The notes: generated by a model from the letters alone, not told the origin. Shown: positions 45,976 to 58,204, numbered from the stretch's first letter. The stretch is 64,000 nucleotides of DNA from Gnetum montanum (GCA_015680685.1 MNCI01018196.1:19181-83180); one strand, 5' to 3'. Program-made: numbers and translations.

Positions 45976-45987
45976 TGGTATTAGAGC
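45976..45987 (+). other. Primer binding site of copia copy B
   Basis: TGGTATTAGAGC, the initiator tRNA-Met complement with one C-to-T change relative to copy A. Confidence 0.9.
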
Positions 45988-46014
45988 AAGGTTTACAAGG
46001 GATCAATGTAAGCA

Positions 46015-46800
46015 ATGGTTTCCAAGGATGTAAAAGTTAGGATTGACAAGTTTGATGGGATAAAATTCAGGTTTTGGAAGATGTAGATCATAGATTATTT
46101 TTACGAGAAGAAGTTGCATGAACCATTGTTGGGGAAGAAGCTAGATTATGAGTAAAGAGGATTCAGAATTGTTTGATCACTAGGCTCTTAGGATGATTTG
46201 TTTATCGTTATCATAAAATGTTGTGTTCATTATTATCAATGAAAAGACTACTTAAGGTTTGATGAATGCCTTATTAGATATCTACAAGAAGCCATAGACC
46301 TTAAACAAGATATATTTGATGCATTGATTATTCAATTTGAGAATGTCTAAACAGGTGTCGATTATAGATCACGTGAATGAGTTAAATGTAATTACGAGTT
46401 AATTGAATTTTGTGGAAATTGACTTTGATGATGAGATCAAAGCATTTATTTTGTTATCATCACTACCTAATAGTTAGTCTATAATGGTGATTGTAGTTAG
46501 TGATTCATTAAGAGATAAAAAATTGAAGTTTTTCAAATTTTGAGATCTAATTCGTAGTCACGATATACGTAGAAGGGAGTTAGGTGAATCTTTAGGTTCT
46601 ACCTTAAGTAATGAAGGTAGAGGTAGAAGTCTAGTAGGGATAGAATTAAGGACATGGAAAACCAAAGTCTGAGGAAAGAAGTTGATCCAAGGATCTCAAG
46701 AATGTCACCTATTGGAATTGCAATCAGAAAGGTCACCTTAGAAGATAGCACATGGCACTAAAGAAAGAAGAACAAAAATTAGCATGATGATTTAGCAAAT
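46015..46800 (+). pseudogene. gag: gag of copia copy B
   Basis: KVRIDKFDGIKFRFWKM near 46035 and KKLHEPLLGKKLDYE correspond to the copia gag start. The knuckle at about 46710-46750 reads YWNCNQKGHLRR as in copy A, so its damage predates the duplication. Several stops. Confidence 0.76.
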
Positions 46801-46854
46801 GCAACTATTGAAGAAATTTCTAATGCCCTAGTTTGTTGTGTGGATAGTGGTATT

Positions 46855-47130
46855 GAATCATGGATTCTTGATTCAAGTGCATAATTCCGCTCTAGTCCTT
46901 CTAACAAACTATTTAATAAATATGTTGCTAGGAATATTGGAAAGGTTTATCTTGTAGATGATGAGCCATTGAATGTTGTGGAAAAGGATGATGTTTATAT
47001 AAAGACTACCCATGGGAAGCAACTAAAGTTATAGAATGTTAGACATGTTCCAAGTTTAAAGAAAAACCTTATTTTTATGGGTTAGATAGATGTTGAAGGG
47101 TAAAATATAGTATTTGGAGGAGGATCCTAG
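46855..47130 (+). pseudogene. Protease of copia copy B
   Basis: WILDSSA at 46861 keeps Asp-Ser but has Ser for Gly in D-S-G. GKVYLVDDEPLNVVEKDDVY follows. The two copies lost the active site in different ways. Confidence 0.8.
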
Positions 47131-47169
47131 AAAATAATTAAAGGAAATCTCATTGTTTCTTGAGAAAAT

Positions 47170-48115
47170 AAGGTGGGAACATTGTACACCACTTCATATA
47201 TAAAAGACATAGTGTCAATGGTTAATTCAGAATTAGAGTTAACATTGTGGCATCAGAGGTTGGCTCAAATGAGTGAAAAGGGAATGAAGTTGCTAGCCTC
47301 ACAAGGGAGATTACCAAACTTGAAGTCTATTGATGTTGGTTTATGTGAAGGATATGTTTGTGGAAAGTAGAAAAGAGTTAGTTTCTCAAAAGCTGGAAGA
47401 ACATCAAAGATCAAGAAGTTGGAATTGGTACATATAGATGTATGGGGACTAGCCCTATTGAGTTCCCTTGGTGGCTCATGCTATTATGTTACATTCATTA
47501 ATGATTCCACTAGAAAGGTATGGATTTATTTTCATAAAAAAAATTGATGTGTTTTTTACATTTAAAAGGTGGAAGTAAGAAGTGGAGAACCAAATTGGTT
47601 TGAAGGTCAAATGTTTGAGGTCCCATAATGGAGGGTAGTATGATAGTCTAGAGTTCAAGGCTTTTTGTTGTGGTCATAATGATTAAGATGGTTCCTAGAA
47701 CACTGGAGTAGAATGGTGTTGTTGAGAGAATGAATATGACCTTGAATGAGAGAGCTAGAAGCATGAGGATATCTTCTGGACTACCAAAGATGTTTTGGAC
47801 AAATCCAGTTGGCATAACAACATATCTCATAAATTGAGGACCTTTAGTTTCACTAGACTTTAGATACCTGAGGAGGAATGGTTAGGAAAGGTAGTAAACT
47901 TCTCGCATTTAAAAGTTTTTGGTTATGTATCATATGTGCACTTAGGTTTTGATGTTTGAGATAAACTTGATCCTAAAGCTAAGAAATGTTATTTTATTGG
48001 TTATGATTTTGATGGTTTTGGTTATCATTTTTGGGATGATCAAAATAGAAAAATTATAAGGCACAAGGATGTCACTTTTAATGAACATGTGGTGTACAAG
48101 TATAGGTCCAAATAA
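47170..48115 (+). pseudogene. pol: Integrase of copia copy B
   Basis: The zinc region is open at 47173-47370 (LWHQRLAQMSEKGMKLLASQ, then CEGYVCGK). The first catalytic Asp is kept in HIDVWGLALLSS near 47440. The second is changed: CLRSHNGG near 47610 has His for Asp. The Glu is kept in NGVVERMNMTLNERARSMR near 47718. The C-terminal part reads LDPKAKKCYFIGYDFDGFGY. Confidence 0.83.
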
Positions 48116-48274
48116 GAATCTAACAGTGCAAGGAAGCAAGAAAAGGAAAGTGAGAAGGTTGAATTGGAGAGATATCTGAGAGGGATGTAGCTAGAAGGAT
48201 TCAAGAAATTCTTGGAAACATGATAGCTAAAGATGAAGCTGAAGTTGAGTCAAAAACAATTATACTAGAGCCTT

Positions 48275-48735
48275 AGTTGAGAAGGTCTACTAGAACACCA
48301 AAGCCTAGAGATAGGTACTCACCCTCATTGTATTATTTACTTTTGATTAATTCTAGGGATGCAAAATGTTTTGATGAAGTAGTGCATGTGATAGATCATG
48401 TTAAGTGGAAATTGGCTATGAGAGATGAGATGAAGTCACTCTAGAAGAATATGACATGGAAATAGACTAAGTTGCTTGAAAAAAAAGATGGATATATAGG
48501 GTCAAGGAAAAGCAAGATGGTAGTAAAAGATATAAGAAAAGGTTAGTAGTTAAGGTTTTCCAAAAAATAAAAAAGAAAAATTGATTACACAGAGATTTTT
48601 TCTCCTGTAGTAAAGTTGACTACCATTAGATTAGTGCTAACTATTGTGGCTACTGATTATTTGTATCTATAGTAGTTAGATGTCAAAATTTCTTTCTTGC
48701 ATGGTGGCTCAAATTCTATTTCTTGATTACTACTA
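48275..48735 (+). pseudogene. pol: RT N-terminal part of copia copy B
   Basis: RRSTRTPKPRDRYSPSLYYL, WKLAMRDEMKSL, EIFSPVVKLTTIRLVLTIVA, then LDVKISFLHGGSNSIS near 48675-48723. As in copy A, the protein stops matching RT after the LDVK...HG block. An internal deletion near 48480 removes part of the LLEGKMTL segment. Confidence 0.81.
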
Positions 48736-48753
48736 TTCCTTTGTATTCCTTGG

Positions 48754-49011
48754 AAGTTGAAGGGCCATTCCCTAGAGGTTGAAGGATTAGCCTATCTTGA
48801 AAGTTGAAAAGTTGAATGATCAGCCATTACAGAAGTTGAAGGGTAAATCATTATAGAAGTTGAACTGTTAGTTGTTACAGAAGTTGAAGGGTCAACTGTT
48901 ATAGAAATTGAAGGGTTAGTTGATACAAAATTTGAAGGGTTGACCATTATAGAAGTTGAAAGGTTGACCATTAAAGAAGTTGAAGGGTTAGCCATTGTAA
49001 AAGTTGAAGGG
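48754..49011. repeat. 24-bp minisatellite replacing the RT core, copy B
   Basis: About ten units of the same 24-bp repeat as 34757-34994 (GTTGAAGGGTYAACYATTAY plus AGAA), at the same place in pol. The minus strand is open over 48792-48995. Confidence 0.85.
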
Positions 49012-49014
49012 ATA

Positions 49015-49755
49015 ATGTTTTATCTTCCTTTTATTTGGAAGTTTGATGTATGTTATGATCTATGCTAGACTTGACATAGAACATGCAGTGGGAGTTGTTA
49101 GTAGGTTCATGTCTAATCTAGGAAAAGAGCATTAGGAAGCTGTAAAGTGGATCTTAAGATACCTAAAAGGAACTTGAGGTATGACACTCTATTTTAAAAG
49201 GAGTAGCATTACTCTATATGGTTTTTCTAATGTAGATTTGGGAGGTGATTTGGATAGTAAGAAGAGCACCACTAGTTATATTTTCACTATGGATAGTATT
49301 GCTATGAGTTGGATATATTGAATTTAGAAGAGCATCACTCTCTCAACCACAGAAGTAAAATATATGTATATATTAGAAGCTGAAAAGAAAATGATTTGGT
49401 TGAAGGGTTTTCTAAGAGAGTTGGGTAAGACACAAGATAGTAGTGAACGTTTCAGTGATAGTTAGAGTGCCATACATCTGGCTAAAGATCCAATTTTTCA
49501 TTCCAAATCTAAGCAAATTTAGTTGAGGTATCATCATATTTGTGGGTTGATAGATGATGGGACATTACTACTAAGGAAAATTATTGGGTCAAAGGACCCT
49601 ATAGACATGTTGAACAGGGTAGTTACCACTACTAAGCTAAGGCTCTACATGATCTTAGTAGACCTCCATGGTTAGTGATGAGGAGGTACCATACTAGGAG
49701 TTGATGGTGTACATGGGAGAAGCAAGGTTTTAAAAGTTTTTTTTCTTAGATTAGT
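49015..49755 (+). pseudogene. pol: RT end and RNase H of copia copy B
   Basis: A better copy than A. VKWILRYLKGT near 49145, then the RNase H with NVDLGGDLDSKKSTTSYIFT (first Asp), LSTTEVKYM (Glu replaced by Val-Lys context), WLKGFLRELGKT, SAIHLAKDPIFHSKSKQI and LRYHHICGLIDDGTLL. It ends at the polypurine tract AAGTGGGATAT (49760-49770). Confidence 0.82.
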
Positions 49756-49770
49756 CTCCAAGTGGGATAT

Positions 49771-50014
49771 TGTTGGAGTCATGCAGCGACTAATCTGTAT
49801 TATTGGGTCATGGACCAGTTTTAGTTATGAATGATTTCTTGATGCATATTTATGTAATGTCTTGAAACTCTCTAATAACTGTAATCTATAAAATATATAA
49901 TGAAACTGTAGTGAAGTCGTGAATGAGCAAAAATCTTGCTAAACAACAAAATTTTGTGTGTACGATGTGTGCTTATTTCTCCTATTCATTTTTTTCTAGA
50001 TTCATTTCATAACA
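49771..50014 (+). repeat. 3' LTR of copia copy B
   Basis: Starts TGTTGGAGTCATGC after the polypurine tract, ends CATAACA at 50014, then CCCTT. 244 bp. Confidence 0.88.
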
Positions 50015-50019
50015 CCCTT

Positions 50020-51319
50020 CAAATGCAATGTTCTAAGCCATGGTGAGTGATTGGAGGTCACAATGAATAAACTTGTAGTTGTTGGAGATTATTAAGGCTT
50101 GTCTAGTTTATAGTTAACATAATGGTTTTTTCACTTTATTCATTTATGAATTATTTTTAGAATGCCCATAATCTCTAAACTTAATAACAATGCTTTGAAA
50201 CTAAAACTAAAACTAAATTTTATTTCATCAATGGAGACCCAAGAGGATCTACTGGATAGATGAAATATGCAAAGCATGAGCTTTAAATATATCATTTATA
50301 ATGTTGCTAAATATTCTTGACTATACATTAAATAACTCAATAAGGTTATCAACTATGATATGCCATTTTCTTCAAATTTATTTGATATATTGGCATTGGA
50401 AAAAATATGATTTTTATCTTCAATGGTGTTCCTATCATGAAATCTTCAGATTTTTTCTTCTTGGAGAATGCTGTATCATCTACCTATCTTAACTCTAAAA
50501 TAGTGAGATCCTAGTAGTGCTCTACTAATTTGAATACACAACTAGAAAGAAATATTAGGTGTCAAGTAAGTAACCTATGTAGAGATTCTTCCTCCAATAT
50601 TATCCAAATAGAATTTTTTCTTTCCTTCAGTAGCAGTCCATAGTTTTTGCAAAGTAATTTTTCTAATAATTCTTCAACATTATTTAGGGTTGTAATGTAA
50701 AATAGTTTCTAGAATATTCCATTTTCTATGCCACATCTTTCCATGCTAAAACTCTCATTTGTCTTGGGATGCATACCAAAGTTTATAATGATTTCTATAG
50801 AGTAGGTGATATGTATAAACTACAAATTTATAGATAGCTTCAATCTCTAAGGGCATCAAATCAAATTCCAAAAGCATGATATCATAATGTGTTTGTGGCT
50901 TTAGCTTAAACCCTTCTAGTAAAAAACATTTTTGCACATTTTCTAGTTTTTTTCTAGTATTTACTTGCAATGTTAGGACCCCAGATTGCACATGCATAAA
51001 GGACTTTAGGAATGACAATAGTGCAAAATAAATGTCTATGTGTTTTCCATGATAAAATATATTTTTCCTTGCATATGCTTCTAAGTTGAAGCATATCTTT
51101 CATCCCACCTATTACTCTTTGAGAGATACATTTATCCTATTTGTAATTATTATAACATTCAAAGCCTAGATGTTTATATGTTAGAGCCATTTCAACTGTT
51201 GCATTTCTATGTTGAAAATTAAAATCCCTATTTTGAATTCGACAAGACATAACTTTGTTTTTGTGCACATTTATTTATGATGAGTAGCATGTCCCTCTGC
51301 CCAACCATATGAATCACAA
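50020..51319 (-). pseudogene. LINE RT remnant, copy 2 (cut at an N)
   Basis: C-terminal half of the LINE protein on the minus strand. The open frame 50755-51018 contains WKKLENVQKCFLLEGFKLKP style residues and LPLEIEAIYKFVVYTYHLLY, corresponding to 36640-36900 in copy 1. It retains a 115-bp stretch (50706-50805) missing from copy 1. The copy ends at the N at 51320, inside the protein, so the RT catalytic part is not present here. Confidence 0.75.
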
Positions 51320-51320
51320 N
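51320..51320. other. Single N: assembly join between blocks
   Basis: Left of the N the LINE copy stops at CCATATGAATCACAA, which in copy 1 continues GCTAGAGACATG. Right of it the sequence is suddenly E3 (match to 12926). The junction therefore rests on a gap of unknown size. Confidence 0.9.
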
Positions 51321-52739
51321 CAAGTCCAAATCACTATTGAGTAACATCACATTGTTTCACCTCTTAGATTCACAACCATAAGACTATTATTGTTGCGAGT
51401 ATCCTCACTTGCTGTTGTGTCCAAGGGAGATGTTTATTCATTGTACTTTATTATTATTCTTATTTTTGAAATTTCTAAGAAGCCACCTACCTTTAGGCAT
51501 GAGTAACATGTCTTTCCAGTGAGACCCCCGGAAATTTATTTTGTGCATTGAGGTTATTTATATTTATGTCAACCTTTCTTTCCAATGACATGGTAAGATA
51601 GAACTTATTGTACACTTATTTCCATTTTTCATTAGATCTACAAGGATATAATTACAACCTTAGCAGCATAATAGAACATATAGTAGTGATGCAAGAGATT
51701 CCACAAATCCCCTTGATGTCACAACCTTCTCATTCCTACTTGGTTCTTCATGTTTCTATCTAGGCATAATGATCACACATGTATTTTTAGTTTTATTAGG
51801 AAAAAGAATATCATTATGGCCATAGTAAGAACAACTTATTATTAGAATGGATGGATGGTTGTTGTGGTTTCACTATACAAATAACTAGTTTCTTATGGCT
51901 TGATAACATAGAGAAATCTTCACCTTATTGAAACTACATATTGCCTTATTTGATGTGTTTCATTGGAAATTTGACAAAAATTTGTGCAAGTAAAATGAGA
52001 ACAAAATAAGAAAAACATGAAAAATTAAAAAGAATGTTAAGAATTAAAAAGATAAAAAGAATGAAAGATTATAAAAGAAATATAAAATGTCAAAGAATGA
52101 GAAAATGATTAATAGTTGAAGAAGTTTGAAAGAATGAAAAGATATCAAAGAATATGAAGATTGGTAAGAAATGTGAAAAATTAATAAGAAAATAAATGGG
52201 TATAAGAAATTATAAACCATAAAAAATAAAAAAAAAGTGAAAAAGAAATTATTAATTACTAAATTAGGTTAACGCATATCCCCCATGACTAAACTAACTG
52301 ATGAGTGTTACGAAAATGTACTCTAGATCCCATGGATCAAACACTCTAGGTTGCTTACTTACCATCCTTAGTGATTTAGTTTTTTGATTATTGTCCCCTG
52401 TAATCTTGATGGTAATAAAATTTTGATGTTTTGAGGATTTATGCCTTGTTGAACTAGATGATCTTTCCATCTTAGAAGGTCTAGTTATACTTTCTTATTG
52501 ATTCTTTAATTTAAATTTCAAGTTCTTAGTTCCCCTATATGTTGGTGTATGATTATGGTTTAATATTTTCATTTGTGAGCTTTTAGTTAGGGTCATTTTC
52601 TTAGAATAGGAGTTAATAAGTGGGTCAAAATACTTCATGCATGTTTTAGATGATATTGAGTTCTTAGTTTGCAGCCATTTGATGTCTTCTAGTTTAGTGG
52701 CCCATGCTCCATTGTGTCTACACAATTGTTTCTTACATT

Positions 52740-53110
52740 TGTTATGGGCTAACATTCTGAATCTTTTGTGTATGTATGGATATATGCTTGTATTCCTTAG
52801 AAATTTTGAAAGATAAATCTTTCATGCTTAACTTAGCATCCACAGTGCTATGCCATGCTCTCTTCATTATGATAGGAAATTTCTTATTATTATTCTACAT
52901 GTTAATGACCAAAAATTTTCCCAGATAGAATCACCCTTTGGCAATGGTCACTGCATCTTCTATCTTTCCCAAAGGAATGGTGATAAATTAATCTACAAGA
53001 TCTACTTAAATGTTATAATTTTTAAAGGTTTGTAGGTTCCATGCTTTGTATGTTTCTAGAGATATCAAGTTTACTTCGGAACCTGAGTCTAGTAGGGCCT
53101 TGCATAGTAT
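52740..53110 (-). pseudogene. Protease of E3 copy B
   Basis: Minus-strand retropepsin. The active site LLDSGSEVNLIS near 53060-53096 is intact here. The block after it, matching MERAWLRTMDAKLS of copy A, is at about 52810-52870 (KRAWHSTVDAKLSMKDLSF). A 90-bp part of the tail present in copy A is missing near 52760. Confidence 0.72.
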
Positions 53111-53554
53111 ATTTTCAGCTATTGATAAATAAATCAAAGTAACTCATGAATCCATCCTTTTTCTAGGAAGTATCTCTGACTTTATCGAATCTAAAAATAT
53201 CCTTGTGAATATGATAGTTTTTATATTAGCATTTCATGATGATGGAAGCTCCTTATTTCTTGGAGGATTGGATGTTGATGGAGTTGAAGTAGATGTGCTC
53301 ATCATCCTTCAAATCCTTTCTAGACTTGTTCTAAGGAATGACCATTTCTTGGATTGTTGTTCATGAATGATTACTTTCTTCTATATGTTGACTATCCTAT
53401 TGAGGGTATGATGGCAATTCCCCTTGCATTATAGGCAATGGCATTGGTCGTAAAGGATTAGGATGTTGCCTTAGTGAACCAGCTACTTGTGGATACATGT
53501 ATGAATTAGAGTTTATATTTAGTGGTGTACGTATATGGTATTCTGATTGATAAT

Positions 53555-55060
53555 ATTACAAAGCTTGAATGACTACATTACTTTGAGAGATTGGACATTA
53601 CACATAGTATCCATATGGGTTTGGTTGTCAATATGGGCATTGTTGTCATGGTGGTGGCATGGCCCATGATTGAGGCTCTTGGCACTATTGGTGGTACTAC
53701 TTTTGTGGTTGTACATAGGGTCCAATGGGATACTACATGGGTTGGAAGGCTTGCGTGTAGTTACGTTGAGAATAAGGTAATCATTTGGACATCTATTTCT
53801 TGAGGAATTTGGGATTAGGTGCATATGCCATTGTTCTTTATAAGTGTATCATTACAAGACAACATCCTTTACGATGTTTGTATCGACATACAACACATCC
53901 TTTCTCATGTTTGAAGCTTGTTTATGAACATTCATTCATTGAGGTAACTTTTCCCTTTCATCCAAAGTCCCTCTTCTTCTTGTCTTTGCCTTTACCGAAG
54001 GCTTGCTTAGTTCATTCCTTCACAATCTTTAAGGCTATTGCAAACTTTTCAGCAACTAAATCCTACACCTTTTCTACCTTGTTTACTATGTCAATGGAAT
54101 ATTTTTGAAGATGTAGTGTTTTATTTTGTACTACCTTATCCATGGTCTCCTATTCTCTTGGGCCACATACTCTTGCATCCCTTTTGGGAATGGATGGATC
54201 TCTGTTGTACTCGTCAACTAACTTTTTTTTTCTTTAATTCAACTTTCTTCTTTGCCACTTGGTCTATTAACCTTTATATCTAATGGACACACATTTGAGA
54301 TAATTTTCCTTGAGTGTAAACCCTAAAGATCTTTCTATCTTTGTTTTTGAGCCTATTAATGATGTGCCTTAGTTGCTTCCATTGAGAAAATCCATGGCCT
54401 AGGCACCTATGCAATAGTGAATAATATTGGTCCATTGCTGCATCAAGGGATTCATCGGTCCTTTACTTCCATACTTAGATCTATTTTCAAAGATTAAACA
54501 CTTGAGGATAAGTTTGATGTTTATGAATAAAGAGTTCCATCATGGTACTCTATTTGGTGTAAGTAATCTATACCAACTTTTAGCTTCTTTCACGGAACAA
54601 CTTTAGTTTCTACTAGTCACTTTCTATGTTCTATAGAATGCAAGAATCATGGAATTCTTGAAGGTGATGTTGAGGATTATAATTGTAACCATGCTCAAAT
54701 TTTGGCATGTTATTCAGGTCTAGCTGCTTGATGCAACTATCTCTTATGTATCTTGTTGGTATATAGATAGCTTCCTAGATATTGATCATATTGCAGGTTG
54801 CCAATAGGGCTTCGTCATTGTGATTAGGTTATTGAGATCTATTGTAGTGGTATCCCCTTTTGTGCTCATACCTTTCTCTATCTTTTCTTCTATCCATGTA
54901 CCTTCTTGGTTCATGGTCATCATCTTCTTCATCAAAGTATTTTGGGCAATGATCATAATGATCATGAGTCCTTCACTCTTCATTGTCATGGTCTTAATAC
55001 CTTTGTCTCCTCTATGAGAGTCTACTGACAATTGTGAAGATGAAGATGAAGCTAAAACAC
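53555..55060 (-). pseudogene. gag: gag of E3 copy B
   Basis: Same order as copy A. The capsid-like core is near 54400-54650, the C-terminal part is open at 53573-53824 (MHLIPNSSRNRCPNDYLILN), and the knuckle region is near 53850-53900 (CVVCRYKHRKGCCL-like). Basic/acidic repeats at 54786-55031 are frameshifted. Dead. Confidence 0.67.
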
Positions 55061-57885
55061 CATAAAAAATTCATGTTGTAATCTCCATTTCCCAACATGA
55101 GGTAAGGATTCATTGTAAATGTGAGATATGTAGTACATGAACTATGATCTTGCATATTTCAGCATTTTGGAACTAAAAAATGCTTTAAAAGTTATTATTG
55201 CCTTGCTTCCCAAGTAGAAAAATGTATCCCATGCCTATATTTGGGCTTGGAAAGGCTAAAAATACCTTGGTAATGGGTAAAATTAGCATTTCCATGGGTT
55301 TTTGTAGATGTATAGTCCCAACTATGCTAGAGTCATCAATTGCAATAGTGCTATAGTAGACATGGTACTATAGTATATGGGATGTTCTATTATATTACAG
55401 AAGATGATAGTAGCCAATGTAGTCACCACCAAGACCCAGTAGAAGTATAATGTTGGAATTGTTGGAATTTCCATTTTTCCAATAGTGGCCAACATAGTCA
55501 TCCTATGTATTCAATAGCGAGTGTAGATAGAATTTTCCACCAAGCACAACATTTTCCATGGGCTCCATCATTTTTGTAGTTTTCCACATTTTCTATTAAT
55601 TTTTGGCTTTACAACAACCTTATCATAGTCCACCAAAGATAGTGTAGTAAGGATGGTGCTAGCATAGTCACAAAATTTCATTTACTATTTATAGTATATG
55701 GATGGATTTTTTGGGTATAGTATATACTAGTCTTACTATAAATGATAACTACATCAAAAGCTAATAATTTTTGCACTTGCAAATTGACACCAATCTGTTA
55801 GCAATCATGGTAGTGGTGTATAGACCCAAAAACAGTTGTTGGTGTTGAAAACATTGGTTGTTGAAATGGGAAATTGAAAGATCTCAGCAAAAAAATAGTT
55901 TTAACCTTGAGTCCCAAGGGCCTCTAGAAAATGGAACTTAGGGTACCCTAGATGGTTTTGCTAATCACCCAAGGATTTTTTAAGTGTAAAAATAGAAGTG
56001 CTTTAGAGATTGTAAACATAAATGATAATATATATGGAAGTGACCTACTAAAAATGACCTACTAAAAATGTAAATAGAAAATGGCCTACTAAAAAAGGCA
56101 ACAGAAAATGAAATTATAGTTATAGAAATAAGGGTAGAGATAGAAATAGAAACCAAAAATTGCATAACATAAAGCAATAAATTTATAAAAGAATATAAAA
56201 GAGATTGAGTTCATAGTGTATAGTATTATGTTAAGGGTATAGGAAGTTTCTTGCTGAAGCTTGAAGTCCATTAGAGAAGGCTACCTCCATGATCTAGTTT
56301 CTTCTTAGCTGCAATCTACTGTAACTTTTTGTTAGTTTTCACCAAATCAGCTGCATGGAAAAGGGATTGATGTAACACATTTAGGGCAATGAAAACTCGG
56401 TGGAAGTCTCTATGCCTAGTGTAGTCTTAGTTTCTACCACTCAATGGCATTACTAAGTGAGGATGTAATGGCTATGATGGATTTTGATGGTTGCCAATGG
56501 AGATGGAAATAGGATAGGGTCTACACTTTTTGTGGCAATGACACTTACATGGTGGTGTTTATGCCCAGTGTAGCACTAGTTGCTACTACTAAAAATGTAG
56601 TTGGTTTGCAAATGTGTTTGATGAATAATGAAAATGATTGTGAAAATCATAAATGGTGTTGTTGCAAAATGGTTTTAAAATGCCAAAGTTCCAAAATGGC
56701 AAGTGATCGCAATGATTGTATATGATGTCAATAATTCCCAAAGTCTAGTACATGGAAATGGTATAATGTTGGGCTTTTATAGGTTTAGGTTTGCCATATT
56801 TAGGCTTGTTTTTGATTGCCATTGATTGCTAATAAATTGGCATTGATTGTGAGTAGGAACAACTAGTATTATTAGTGTAGTCAACAAACTACTACTCGGC
56901 ATAGTCAGCTAACTACTACTAACGTAGTCAGTCAACTATTGCCAACGTAGTTAGCCAACTATTGCCAGCATAGTTAGCCAACTATTGCTAGCATAGTCAA
57001 TCAACTACTACTCAATCTATTCATGCAACTATTGCCAGTGTAGCCAGCCAACTATTGCTAGCATAGTCACAACTACTACTCAATCTATTTAGGAAACTAC
57101 TACTAGCATAGTTAGTCAACTATTGCTAGCATAGTTAGCCGACTATTGCTAGTGTAGTCAGTCAACTAGTACTCAACCTATTCAGGCAACTACTGTTAGC
57201 ATAGTTAGCCAACTACTACTCAACATAGTCACCCAACCACTATTAATGTAGTCAACAAACTACTGCCAATACAGTTGGTATTTGTGGTAAGTCCAAAATG
57301 GACTACCCTCACAAAATTGATCCATTTACTATACATAGCAAATAATATTTTGTGACTATGTTGAAGGCTTTGGAAATGGGAAATGGAAAGACGAATGAAA
57401 ACTATTGAAATGGTGGAACTTATTAGAAAGTGTCATGCCTAGTGAAGATTATTTCCTGGTCATTGTTGACTTGGGATGCATGTGTTGGTTATTTTTGAAG
57501 AAATGACCATCCCAAAAATTCCAATGTTACATCTCTACCTAGTCCTAGTGATGACTAAGTTGGCTACTATAGCTATTATTTCTATTGAAAATGGCTCTAG
57601 CGTAGTTGGGGCTATACCCCTACAAAAATTCATGAAAATGCAATTTTTAGCCATTCCAAAGGTGTTTTCTACCTTCCCAAGCCTAGATATGGACATGGGG
57701 TACCTATTTCTAGTTTTGAAATATGGCAATAACAACTTTTGAAGCATTTTTTAGTCCAAAAATGTTGAAATATGCTATATTGTAGCTTATGTACTACATA
57801 TCTTACATTTACAATGAAAATTTACCTTAAGTTGAAAAGTAGGATTTGCAACATAAATTTTGATAGTATTTTGTTGGCCCCTCTT
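55055..57885. mobile_element. Inverted-arm element, copy B (both arms)
   Basis: About 2.8 kb bounded by inverted arms of 0.6-0.7 kb: left 55058-55770, right 57255-57880. Example of pairing: TCATTGTAAATGTGAGATAT at 55110 against the complement of 57798-57817; CATAGTCACAAAAT at 55663 against the complement of 57347-57360. Arms have diverged by substitutions and small indels. The interior (55770-56870) has no protein frame. Next to the right arm is the 23-bp array. No transposase is present. Long arms, non-coding centre and subterminal repeats fit a non-autonomous DNA transposon of Mutator or foldback type, but the exact tips and a target duplication cannot be fixed because both copies share their flanks. 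Confidence 0.6.
56874..57273. repeat. 23-bp near-palindromic minisatellite, copy B
   Basis: About 17 units of the 23-bp repeat (CATAGTTAGCCAACTATTGC plus TAG in the most regular units, 56963-57001 and 57108-57150). Each unit contains TAGTT-x4-AACTA, an imperfect palindrome. About twice as many units as copy A (18596-18816). Confidence 0.85.
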
Positions 57886-58204
57886 TACTGATGTCCTTAG
57901 GATCAACCTGAGAGACATTGAAAAAGAAAATAAAAAACCACTACAGGTTCATCATCAATGTCTTTTCTTTGAGCTTGATTTAGTAGTATCGAATTGTGCT
58001 CAAGAGTGCTTGAAGTGAGTCCATGATGATGAAATGGTAATGACATCATGAAGAAATGGTCATGAAGGCTAAAAACTATTACTCAAATAGTTCAGGCTAT
58101 GAACTTTATGTTTATAAGTGTGGTTTGCTTGGTAGATGCATTTGAGAAACCAACACTTCAGTTCAAGGTAATGTGCTATTTGCCAAGGCTGATTTTGATG
58201 TTGG

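Larger units (their letters stand above)
45729..50014 (+). mobile_element. Ty1/copia element (Tork/Tnt1-like), copy B
   Basis: 4.29 kb, same structure and the same 5-bp target duplication CCCTT (45724-45728 and 50015-50019) in the same flanking sequence as copy A. Copies A and B therefore descend from one insertion and were duplicated with their surroundings. It shares the RT-core replacement by the 24-bp array. Substitutions between A and B are scattered, and each has its own private stops and small indels. Confidence 0.9.
51321..55060 (-). mobile_element. E3 copy B: gag-protease gypsy remnant
   Basis: Collinear with 12926-16790 on the same strand. Contains a non-coding A/T-rich 3' part (51321-52480), protease (52740-53110) and gag (53555-55060), no pol. 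The copy starts exactly at the N, so its left boundary is unknown. Small indels distinguish it from copy A, for example one missing repeat of GGCATGGGTAACATGTC. Confidence 0.72.

Noticed and set aside
56874-57273. Regularly spaced 23-bp repeats as a CRISPR-like array
   Set aside because: Units follow each other directly without unique spacers, are diverged, and lie in a plant transposon context with no cas genes.
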